Shown: positions 1 to 7,001 of the stretch, piece by piece
Numbering within the stretch: position 1 is the first letter of the stretch
Layout: every line of letters begins with the position of its first letter
Origin: Evansella caseinilytica
GTDB taxonomy: Bacteria > Bacillota > Bacilli > Bacillales > Salisediminibacteriaceae
Length of the DNA: 64,000 nt
Assembly: GCF_900107275.1 (NCBI RefSeq)
Contig: NZ_FNPI01000014.1
Coordinates: 62,001-126,000, forward strand
Reading direction: 5' to 3'
Position numbers and translations under genes: made by a program
Notes under the pieces: generated by a model
The model's input: only the letters and a program-made list of their open reading frames with translations
Told to the model about the DNA's origin: nothing
Databases searched by the model: none

Positions 1-49
1 TCAAAATCAACGGTTCTTCTAACAACGATACAATCGTGGCCATTACCAT
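1..49 (-). CDS. 5' end of an unidentified gene running off the window
   Basis: On the minus strand an ATG at 49 (or the in-frame ATG at 43) opens a frame that reads to the window edge, giving MVMATIVSLLEEPLIL. A G-rich stretch (GGGGGAA) lies directly upstream, which is close for a ribosome binding site. A TATAAT-like -10 box on the same strand (97-102) and a Rex-like palindrome (131-148) upstream argue that a transcript starts here. Sixteen residues are too few to assign a family. Confidence 0.4.
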   Translation of the reverse strand, partial: MVMATIVSLLEEPLIL

Positions 50-129
50 TTCCCCCAAAAAAATAACATGAAGAGCTGTTGAGATCTTCTAAAGTGATTA
101 TACTCCTTTTTTTCTGCGTTTTCATTAGT

Positions 130-149
130 TTTGTGAATATTTTCACAAA
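130..149. promoter_or_regulatory. Rex-like redox operator
   Basis: The palindrome TTGTGAA-TATT-TTCACAA (131-148, extended by T/A at 130/149) matches the known Firmicute Rex operator TTGTGAANNNNTTCACAA. Rex is an NADH/NAD+-sensing repressor of fermentation and respiration genes. The site lies about 30 bp upstream of a minus-strand TATAAT (97-102) that would serve the partial gene at the window edge. The match is seen in the sequence; regulation by Rex is inferred. Confidence 0.65.
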
Positions 150-477
150 TTAATCACCATTTGGACACCTGGCTGCCCGTGCCACATTTTCGGCAGTGAG
201 TCAAGTTTTAGCAGCAGGGACTTTACGACTTCAAACTTGCTAATCTAAAAGAAATCATCCTTTAAGAACAAACTCTGAGCAGTAAGACCCATAGAGTGTG
301 CATAATTTCATAAAGTGTTGGGTTAATTTTTTTCCAATACAAACGAAATGGGAAAAAATAGTTGCAGAAAACTCTCGAATTATGTAAAATAATAACATTG
401 CAAAGGAAAATAATAGTAAGTTAAGGGGAAGTTTGTACTATAATGATTGCTTCATTGATTAGTGAGGGGAAAACCAA
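150..477. other. Gene-free stretch before the sigma factor
   Basis: No convincing ORF. A TATAAT (439-444) preceded by TAC stands about 30 bp before the sigma-factor start but lacks a good -35 box. No ECF-type GAAAC/CGTC promoter is visible, so autoregulation of the sigma gene is not evident. Confidence 0.4.
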
Positions 478-987
478 ATGAACGACTTTACTTCTTTTTT
501 TGAGGAGCTATACAGCCAAAATAAGGATGCCCTATATAGAACGGCATATGCTGCAACTGGAGATAGGGAGATTGCAGCCGATTTAGTTCAAGACACACTC
601 TATATGGCTATGAAACATTCCGATGCGATTTATCATCACAAAAATCCGTCCGCATATCTGTTCACTACACTAAGAAATTTAATAAAAAACGAATATCGCA
701 GACGAGAATATTATCAAAAATTACTCTATCGTATTCATTATTCGAGTAACCAGTCGACAATGGAGCTTAATGCAGCAGATTATCGAAGTCTCTTAGATAC
801 ATATTTAGATAAGAAAGAAGCGGATATCCTCTCTGATTACTATGTCCTTGGACAACCTCTATCATTGATATGCCAAAAATACAGGATTAGCATGGCAGCT
901 ACCAGAATGCGAATAAGCAGAGCAAAAACGAAATTAGAAAAGAACATAAAAACTGAACATCCTCTAAAAGAATGCCGGCAACGATAA
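478..987 (+). CDS. RNA polymerase sigma factor, ECF/sigma-70 family
   Basis: This 169-residue protein has the size and two-domain plan of an ECF sigma factor. Region 2 is near residues 10-75, with the DLVQDTLYMAMKH helix and the NPSAYLFTTLRNLIKNEYRR segment. Region 4 is a helix-turn-helix near residues 115-155 (KKEADILSDYYVLGQPLSLI, then MAATRMRISRAKTKLEKN). It should direct core polymerase to a small promoter set. The ATG follows a GAGGGG motif. No anti-sigma gene lies next to it; downstream come a secreted protein, two membrane proteins, an ABC ATPase and a lipoprotein, an order reminiscent of the B. subtilis sigY-yxl locus. Targets are unknown. The closing codons overlap a terminator, so it is probably monocistronic. 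Confidence 0.88.
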   Translation: MNDFTSFFEELYSQNKDALYRTAYAATGDREIAADLVQDTLYMAMKHSDAIYHHKNPSAYLFTTLRNLIKNEYRRREYYQKLLYRIHYSSNQSTMELNAADYRSLLDTYLDKKEADILSDYYVLGQPLSLICQKYRISMAATRMRISRAKTKLEKNIKTEHPLKECRQR

Positions 988-1010
988 CCCGCTATCGTTG
1001 CCGCTTTTTT
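976..1010 (+). terminator. Intrinsic terminator of the sigma-factor gene
   Basis: Perfect 11-bp stem CGGCAACGATA / TATCGTTGCCG (976-986 and 993-1003) with a 6-nt loop, followed by C and six T (1005-1010). It overlaps the last codons of the sigma gene. Confidence 0.88.
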
Positions 1011-1338
1011 CTCTATTTTCAAAAACAGTTGTTCCCCTGCTGCGTAATCTTGAAAGCAGCACTCAGCAAATTTATTTTAAAAGGTGATGTTATTTTTTGG
1101 ATCCTTATGTGTTATCAAGGATATAAGGCTGAAAATCAAATATACAATTCACTAATGTTATTTATTTTGTACGGGCCCATACAATCAAAAATATTTTGCA
1201 TCCCCTCCATTTCTATCAAACGTTACAGATAACATTTGGTGCAATGGATTGGAAATGAGGTGGTACAAATCCAGTTGATAAATTTCCCCTCATCATGATG
1301 TAAAAAACAAATAGAATTAAGAAAAGGAGAGTAATAGC
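1011..1338. other. Intergenic region before the small secreted protein
   Basis: No supported gene. It should carry the promoter of the downstream cassette. A loose TTGATA-N18-TGTAAA pair lies at about 1274-1303, but I do not call it firmly. AAAGGAG near 1323 is the ribosome binding site of the next gene. Confidence 0.4.
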
Positions 1339-1737
1339 ATGAAGCGATGTAAAAAAATTACCGTCCTCCTGCTTATAATCCTAATGGTTGCAGGTGCCGG
1401 TGCAACGAGCGCACGGGAAATCGGCTCTTTTTCCAAATTCGAGGTTACCTACAGTGGTCCGGAAAAATTCACGAGTTATTTAGTGAAGGAAAAGACAGGC
1501 AGAGACGGTGTGGTGAATTTATCCAACGATACTGGCTCTGCGTGGATTACCGCAACGATGAGAAATTCAAACGGAGACTATCGTGGTGGAGTCTTTCTTC
1601 AACGCGGTACAAGAGAGACCTTTGAGACAACAAACGCAGTAGCTAACTACAAATATCGCCTCGGTCTGAGAAAGACAAACAACACCGGCGGCGGGAAAGT
1701 AACAATCAAAGGCTCCTGGTCTCCGGACTATAAATAG
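1339..1737 (+). CDS. Small secreted beta-rich protein, unknown function
   Basis: A 132-residue protein starting behind AAAGGAG. Residues 1-26 form a Sec signal peptide (positive MKRCKK, hydrophobic core, ATSA cleavage site), leaving a mature chain of about 106 residues without cysteine. The mature part alternates polar and hydrophobic residues and ends TIKGSWSPDYK, suggesting a small beta-sandwich. In size, signal peptide and position beside ABC permeases it recalls DUF2712-type Bacillus secreted proteins, but I cannot prove family membership. A hairpin between this gene and the transporter genes suggests higher expression than the exporter, as in peptide/exporter loci. It could be a secreted signal, a defence peptide or a transporter substrate; which one is inference. 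Confidence 0.7.
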   Translation: MKRCKKITVLLLIILMVAGAGATSAREIGSFSKFEVTYSGPEKFTSYLVKEKTGRDGVVNLSNDTGSAWITATMRNSNGDYRGGVFLQRGTRETFETTNAVANYKYRLGLRKTNNTGGGKVTIKGSWSPDYK

Positions 1738-1766
1738 AATTCTTTTCCAATCAGTCACAAGCTTCG

Positions 1767-1795
1767 GCAGGCAGAATATTTTCGCTTCTGCCTGC
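1767..1795 (+). terminator. Hairpin, possible attenuator between secreted gene and ABC genes
   Basis: Perfect 10-bp stem GCAGGCAGAA / TTCTGCCTGC (1767-1776, 1786-1795) with a 9-nt loop, followed by a weak U-rich stretch (TCTAAGTTTTATATTTTA). It would partly terminate, lowering transcription into the downstream membrane genes. Confidence 0.55.
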
Positions 1796-1844
1796 TCTAA
1801 GTTTTATATTTTAGCAGAGTGATAGAGAAAAACGGAGCAATCTG

Positions 1845-2759
1845 TTGCAGATAGTTTCCTATTTTCCCCAGGCGATTCCCTTGCGTTTAGCTTTGCGCCT
1901 GAACAACATGAAAGGTATGGTCAACATAATGAAAGCAATCAACAAATATCGTTTTTTCAATCCGTATGTATTTCTCAGCATCGGAAGTTTATTCATCATC
2001 CTCGCTGTGTCGTGGGCATTTGAAAGTCATTTTATGGAAGTGATGTTTTTTATGGATTACGGTGCGGAAGATTTGATCGATGCTCCTGCAGCAGAAATTC
2101 GGCACAATTTCTTGTTTGGAGGTCACATACTGACTTGGGAGTCATTCATCGATGCGGCAATGCGACATTTGGTTAATTTCCTGCCGCTGTTTGCAATCAT
2201 TCCCGTTCTCCCCTTCGCAAAAGAACGAAGCAGCTATTTTATTTTTGGCAGCAATCGCTTTGCTTCTTATGGAAGAACACAGTTTCGTACCATCCTGTGC
2301 TACGCGCTTATTTCCGGTCTCTGTATTTCTGTTGCCTTTTCCTTGTATTTCACTATCGGAACAACATATATGGTGCCATCAATCACGTACATTGGCGAAT
2401 TTGCCTCGATTTTTCCGGAGGATTTTTACAGTACCCATCCGTACTTGTTTTTTATGTTTATGACCTGGAGCATTTATTTCACGTTTGGCTTTACGTTTGG
2501 GTTGTTGACATGCGGAATCGCCATGTGGACAAAGAAAAGCTATTATATTCTGCTGCTCCCGTTGCTGTATTATCTTGCCTCCAATTATTTAAGTGCCATG
2601 TTTCAAGGATTCCTTCCCTTAGAGCTGTCCGCGTGTGTTACCGCTTTTAACACACTTTACAGTACACTGGAAACATTTGTTCCGCTGCTGTTGCCTGTCG
2701 CACTAGCGCTGCTGCTGATTGCAACTGGTATGCGAAATGAACGCCGCTTGCTGGGATAG
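1845..2759 (+). CDS. ABC-2-like membrane permease subunit, unrecognised family
   Basis: About 304 residues with roughly six hydrophobic segments, including FLSIGSLFIILAVSWAF, an FLPLFAIIPVLPFA segment, LISGLCISVAFSLYF and a C-terminal LLLPVALALLLIATG. Several starts are possible: the TTG at 1845 follows GGAG at 7-nt spacing, while the ATGs at 1908, 1917 and 1929 have weaker signals. I keep 1845 with reservation. It is followed after 11 bp by another membrane protein and then by an ABC ATPase, so it is most likely half of the permease of an ABC-2 exporter. The conserved-looking SNRFASYGRTQFRTILCY region, between the second and third helices, would be a cytoplasmic loop contacting the ATPase. 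Confidence 0.7.
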   Translation: MQIVSYFPQAIPLRLALRLNNMKGMVNIMKAINKYRFFNPYVFLSIGSLFIILAVSWAFESHFMEVMFFMDYGAEDLIDAPAAEIRHNFLFGGHILTWESFIDAAMRHLVNFLPLFAIIPVLPFAKERSSYFIFGSNRFASYGRTQFRTILCYALISGLCISVAFSLYFTIGTTYMVPSITYIGEFASIFPEDFYSTHPYLFFMFMTWSIYFTFGFTFGLLTCGIAMWTKKSYYILLLPLLYYLASNYLSAMFQGFLPLELSACVTAFNTLYSTLETFVPLLLPVALALLLIATGMRNERRLLG

Positions 2760-2770
2760 GAGGAACAGCC

Positions 2771-3514
2771 TTGAACAGAAAAATTTTTTTCAGAATCCTG
2801 AGCTCCGCCGGCGGTATCATTGTTGCTTTCCTTTCCTACAGCTATGCCGTGGAAAAATTAGTGAATTATGATGAAACTGCGTTATACAGCAAGCTTGATT
2901 TTTTTAATATGGCATTGCTTACCGATGAGTTTAACAAATATGACTATTTGGATCGAACCGATAATACATTAACGTTTCTCCCCTTTTTATTTCTGTTTGT
3001 CGGGACTTTTCTTGTATCATCCGGATTTTTGACGAAAGCGAAAAGTTATCATACGTTCATTGTCGCGCGAACAACAAGTCAAAAGAATGCAGCACTGCAA
3101 ATCAAGGGAATAACAGCAGACAAGAGTATCATTTATAGCATTTCCTTTGCCGTTACTTTGTACATCCTGTCGACCTTTGCTCTGCCGGAAGCTTTCAGCA
3201 AGCCTTCCCCCTTCCCCGAGAATCAGTTGATACTTATCTTGGTGCTGCACACGCTATTAAAAATATTGCTGCTCCAGATGCTAAGCAGCGGGATGTTTTT
3301 CGTTTACCGGCTTAAAAATATCAGTATTTCCTTTATCAGCGGCGTGTTTTTAATATTTGCCCTCTTTATCGCCGACTTACAATGGGAGACAGGAAATATT
3401 ATCTTGTTTTTTTACGGCAATTACTTTATTGAGAGCATTCTTATCGTATCGCTATTGTATTTTGCGTTCCACTGGTACAGCATCAACAAATTAAAAACAG
3501 ATTTTCTGGAGTAG
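2771..3514 (+). CDS. Second ABC-2-like membrane subunit
   Basis: A 247-residue polytopic protein with a TTG start 6 nt after AGGAGG. Hydrophobic segments lie near residues 7-26, 70-88, 118-137, 150-170, 180-200 and 212-232. The loop FIVARTTSQKNAALQIKG resembles the corresponding loop of the preceding protein, so the two are probably related subunits of one transporter. Genes are tightly spaced on both sides, and the ATPase follows 9 bp later. The substrate is unknown; the small secreted protein upstream is the obvious candidate, by position only. Confidence 0.7.
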   Translation: MNRKIFFRILSSAGGIIVAFLSYSYAVEKLVNYDETALYSKLDFFNMALLTDEFNKYDYLDRTDNTLTFLPFLFLFVGTFLVSSGFLTKAKSYHTFIVARTTSQKNAALQIKGITADKSIIYSISFAVTLYILSTFALPEAFSKPSPFPENQLILILVLHTLLKILLLQMLSSGMFFVYRLKNISISFISGVFLIFALFIADLQWETGNIILFFYGNYFIESILIVSLLYFAFHWYSINKLKTDFLE

Positions 3515-3523
3515 GAGGCCATT

Positions 3524-4153
3524 ATGTATATCGAAATAAACGAGGTTTCAAAGACAATAAAAAATCAAACCGTGCTTGACAATATTTCCGTCCAATTGGA
3601 AAAAGGGAACTGCTACGGGTTTGTCGGCGCAAACGGCTGCGGGAAAACGATGCTGTTCCGAGCGCTGTGCGGCTTTATGCGATTGGATAATGGCGAGATT
3701 ACTGTTGATGGTAAAAAAATCGGAAAAGACGATGATTTCATCTCTAATGCCGGCATTATCATCGGTGAACCTCGATTTCTCGACAACTTATCCGGATACG
3801 AAAATCTTCTCGCATTAGCTCAAATAAGGAAGGCAATATCGGAACAACACATCGTACATACACTGGAGGTAGTCGGACTGTTAAACGCAAAAGATAAAAA
3901 GGTGCGCAAATATTCCCTTGGCATGAAGCAACGTTTACGCATCGCTCAGGCAATGATGGAGGATCCTGAAATCCTGGTGCTGGATGAACCGTTTAATGGA
4001 CTCGACAAAACAGGAACACACGAGATTCAGCAGCTGCTGTTGCAGTATAAGCAGGCAGAAAAAACGATTTTGCTGACAAGTCACGACGAACGGAATATTG
4101 AGCTTCTCTGTGACAAAGTATTCGAGATGGACAACGGGAGGATTACAGCATGA
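3524..4153 (+). CDS. ABC transporter ATP-binding protein
   Basis: A 209-residue nucleotide-binding domain with Walker A GANGCGKT (about residues 36-43), a signature written YSLGMKQRLRIA (about residues 131-142), Walker B EILVLDEPFNGLD (about 149-161) and an H-loop in LLTSHDE. The YSLGMKQR signature is typical of ABC-2 exporters of the antibiotic/bacteriocin-resistance type. The ATG follows TAGGAGG. The stop overlaps the ATG of the next gene by 4 bp (ATGA). It powers the two membrane proteins encoded just upstream. Confidence 0.92.
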   Translation: MYIEINEVSKTIKNQTVLDNISVQLEKGNCYGFVGANGCGKTMLFRALCGFMRLDNGEITVDGKKIGKDDDFISNAGIIIGEPRFLDNLSGYENLLALAQIRKAISEQHIVHTLEVVGLLNAKDKKVRKYSLGMKQRLRIAQAMMEDPEILVLDEPFNGLDKTGTHEIQQLLLQYKQAEKTILLTSHDERNIELLCDKVFEMDNGRITA

Positions 4154-4863
4154 AAAAAAATATTTGCGCGTTGGTTCAAAAGGACAATCGCTCAGCTCGA
4201 TGGGGCAGTAACACAAACCGTGCACATGGCTCGCTCGCAAAGAAGCAATCGGCTCCACTCCTAGTATCGAGGACATTCCAAAAGTTAAACACCGGTCCTT
4301 TGAAACATTCTCTTGCAGGTGTACTAATGTGCTTATGTCTTACTCTTGTCTTGAGCGGCTGTAACGACACAAATCATCTTGAGAAGTCAAACAACTATAC
4401 AAGCGAAGACCTCCAAGCAGCAAAGGAGGAAGAAGAAGCATTATTAAATATGCCGAAGTACTCCATTATGGCGGATGAAATAACAAAGGAATTTCGCGAT
4501 AACGATAAACTAAGTTACAAAGAAGATCCAGCAGATGATTCGGTTATATTAAAGTATCGTTCCACAAAAGGATATTACGAATTTGATTATGGTGTAGCGA
4601 ATGATGACGAACCAGTGTCTACGATTTATTTCACGATTTATGCAAGCAATCCTGTGGAAGACGAAGCGTTGATGAAGGAGCTTACAAGTACGCTTAAACA
4701 GCTGTTGACCTTGCTCGGGGAAGAGTATAAGGAAGAAATTATCATCCAGGCGTTAAGCGATTTAACTTCGACAGATAATTTTACTTACAGCGACACAACC
4801 GTTTTATACTCAGACATACTGGAGGATAACAGAACGGTTGATTTCAGGCTTTACGCAAGATAG
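4150..4863 (+). CDS. Lipoprotein with an odd N-terminal extension
   Basis: The frame overlaps the ATPase stop (ATGA) and encodes 237 residues. A lipobox (LVLSGC) with a hydrophobic stretch lies at residues 56-71, preceded by about 50 polar residues not expected in a lipoprotein. The first dozen residues, MKKNICALVQKD, read like the start of an ABC-2 permease, so the frame may fuse a deleted permease gene to a lipoprotein. An internal TTG at 4300 would give a normal signal peptide but has no clear ribosome binding site. After the lipobox come a charged coiled stretch and a globular domain of about 140 residues that I do not recognise. It is the last gene of the cassette and ends before a hairpin. 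Confidence 0.6.
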   Translation: MKKNICALVQKDNRSARWGSNTNRAHGSLAKKQSAPLLVSRTFQKLNTGPLKHSLAGVLMCLCLTLVLSGCNDTNHLEKSNNYTSEDLQAAKEEEEALLNMPKYSIMADEITKEFRDNDKLSYKEDPADDSVILKYRSTKGYYEFDYGVANDDEPVSTIYFTIYASNPVEDEALMKELTSTLKQLLTLLGEEYKEEIIIQALSDLTSTDNFTYSDTTVLYSDILEDNRTVDFRLYAR

Positions 4864-4946
4864 CACCCGTTGGAGCAAGCCGTAGCGATCCGACTTTTTA
4901 AATTTATGTACAAACGAATGGTGGACATTCCAATACAAACGAAAAC

Positions 4947-4992
4947 AATCTCAACAGAAGCTGCTTCCGCACTCCCGTTGAGATTTTCTTTA
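4947..4992 (+). terminator. Terminator of the sigma/ABC cassette
   Basis: Stem AATCTCAAC / GTTGAGATT (4947-4955, 4977-4985) with a 21-nt inner loop, followed by TTTCTTT. It closes the plus-strand cassette. Confidence 0.65.
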
Positions 4993-5034
4993 GTTCTTGC
5001 GCAAATAAGTTTGTCTTGAAAAGACCTTTTTTAT

Positions 5035-5089
5035 GTTCAAAAACCGGTCACGATAACATCCATTAGATAAAAAAACGGCCGGTTTGAAC
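5035..5089 (-). terminator. Imperfect hairpin downstream of the ABC exporter genes
   Basis: GTTCAAAAACCGG and CCGGTTTGAAC form an imperfect inverted repeat around an A/T-rich loop, 30 bp after the exporter stop. Read on the minus strand it could end the exporter operon, but the T-run is inside the repeat, so the call is weak. Confidence 0.4.
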
Positions 5090-5117
5090 AAAATACACTA
5101 AAAAAACAATGTCAAGT

Positions 5118-7001
5118 TCAGCTCGCCGTAATTGCCTCGCTGAACTGGCTGTAGTAGAGATCGGCATAAAAGCCGTGTTTTTCCAGCAGCTCTTCATGCG
5201 TTCCCTGTTCAATGATTCTGCCGTGATTCATGACTAAAATAAGATCAGCATCGCGGATCGTGGAAAGGCGATGCGCGATCACAAAGCAAGTGTGACCAGC
5301 CATCAACTGGTTCATTGCCTTTTGAATGTTCATCTCCGTCCGCGTATCGACGCTGCTTGTGGCTTCGTCCAGAATCAGTATTTTCGGATTGGAAAGAATC
5401 GCCCGCGCAATCGTCAGCAGCTGCCGCTGTCCCTGGGAGATGTTCGAGGCATCCTCGCCGAGAACGGTGTCGTATCCGTCAGGAAGCGTCCGGATAAAAT
5501 CATCGGCATAAGCGCTTTTCGCCGCCTGAACGATTTCCGTTTCCGTTGCGCCTTCACGTCCATAGGCGATATTTTCCCGTATCGTACCGTTGAACAGCCA
5601 GGTATCCTGCAGCACCATGGCAAACATGCTCCTTGCTTCCTCTCTTGAAATATCCGTCAAGACAACGTCATCGATTTTGATGCTGCCCTTATCCAGTTCA
5701 TAAAAACGCATCAACAGATTAATCAGCGTTGTTTTTCCTGCACCTGTGGGACCGACAATGGCAACCGTCTGTCCTTCCGCCACTTCAATATCCATCTCTT
5801 CAATGATCGGCTGATCTTTCTCATAACCGAAATGGATGTTTTCAAACGTGACCTCCCCCCGCAACTGTTCGAGATCGATGTTTGCCGGCTGCTCTGGCGT
5901 TTCCTCTGCTTCATCCAATAATGTGAAAATTCGTTCTGCCGAAGCGATTGCCGTTTGAATCATGTTGGCAATGCTGGCTATCTGTGCCATCGGTTGCGAA
6001 ATTTGCCGTGAATACTGAATAAACGCCTGCACATCCCCGATTCGTATGGTGCCATTCATGACAAAAATTCCGCCAACGATACTGACAAAAACGTAGCCAA
6101 GATTATTGACAAACATAATCAGCGGCATCATTAGTCCTGAGAAAAATTGCGCTTTCCAACCTGCCTGATATAAGCGATCATTTATTTCGTCAAATTGTGC
6201 GACCGCTTTTTCTTCATGACCATATGCTTTAACTACTTGATGCCCTGTAAACATTTCCTCCACATGTCCGTTGATTTGTCCCAGCTCATGCTGCTGCTTC
6301 ATAAAATGCGACTGGGAAAACGACGTCACGATCCTGACCACTATCAAGCTGAGCGGAATCGTGATCACCACGACCAACGTCAGCAGCGGGTTAATAATTA
6401 ACATCATAATAAGTATCCCGATCACCGTAATGACAGATGTGATCACCTGCGTTAAGGCCTGCTGAAGTGAATTGTTAATGTTATCGATATCGTTTACGGC
6501 ACGGCTTAAAATGTCCCCATGTTGCTGCTTATCAAAATAGCGCAGCGGTAGCCTCGTCAGTTTTTCATTGACTTCCTCCCGCATTTCAGCAATTGTCCAC
6601 TGAGAGATTCCCGCCATGATATACTGCTGCAAAAAAGCGAAGAGAGAGGATAAGCTATATAAGCCAAACAAGATGAGTACCAGTTGAACGATATAACGGA
6701 AATCCACTGCCGTTCCCTCGGTAAAGCTGTTAAACAATGAGGTTGTCGCATCTCCTAAAACTTTCGGGCTGATCACATTAAACAAAGTGGCAAAAACAGC
6801 CGCAATCAGAACAAAAATGAGCTGTATTTTCCGCGGCTTCAAATATTTTGTTAACCGGATCAACGTCTTTTTAAATTCCTTCGGTTTTTCCCCCGGCATC
6901 ATCGGGCTTGGGCCGGGACCCGGGCCAGGCATTGGACCGGGTCCGCTCCGACGTGGTTTGGAAGAAGGGGTGTTGTGTTGATTTTCCTTCTGCTCCGTCA
7001 T
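5118..7001 (-). CDS. Multidrug ABC exporter half-transporter, catalytically complete NBD
   Basis: A 627-residue fusion of a six-helix exporter domain (about residues 50-345) and a nucleotide-binding domain (about 380-620). Walker A GPTGAGKTT, signature NISQGQRQLL and Walker B ILILDEATSSVD retain the catalytic glutamate. The first 40 residues are unusual, rich in Gly-Pro (GPGPMPGPGPGPSPMMPG). The start overlaps the stop of the upstream gene by 4 bp (ATGA), so the two are translationally coupled and probably form a heterodimer like BmrCD, LmrCD or TM287/288. The upstream MarR gene is the likely local repressor. Drug export is the family expectation; the substrate is unknown. Confidence 0.93.
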   Translation of the reverse strand: MTEQKENQHNTPSSKPRRSGPGPMPGPGPGPSPMMPGEKPKEFKKTLIRLTKYLKPRKIQLIFVLIAAVFATLFNVISPKVLGDATTSLFNSFTEGTAVDFRYIVQLVLILFGLYSLSSLFAFLQQYIMAGISQWTIAEMREEVNEKLTRLPLRYFDKQQHGDILSRAVNDIDNINNSLQQALTQVITSVITVIGILIMMLIINPLLTLVVVITIPLSLIVVRIVTSFSQSHFMKQQHELGQINGHVEEMFTGHQVVKAYGHEEKAVAQFDEINDRLYQAGWKAQFFSGLMMPLIMFVNNLGYVFVSIVGGIFVMNGTIRIGDVQAFIQYSRQISQPMAQIASIANMIQTAIASAERIFTLLDEAEETPEQPANIDLEQLRGEVTFENIHFGYEKDQPIIEEMDIEVAEGQTVAIVGPTGAGKTTLINLLMRFYELDKGSIKIDDVVLTDISREEARSMFAMVLQDTWLFNGTIRENIAYGREGATETEIVQAAKSAYADDFIRTLPDGYDTVLGEDASNISQGQRQLLTIARAILSNPKILILDEATSSVDTRTEMNIQKAMNQLMAGHTCFVIAHRLSTIRDADLILVMNHGRIIEQGTHEELLEKHGFYADLYYSQFSEAITAS

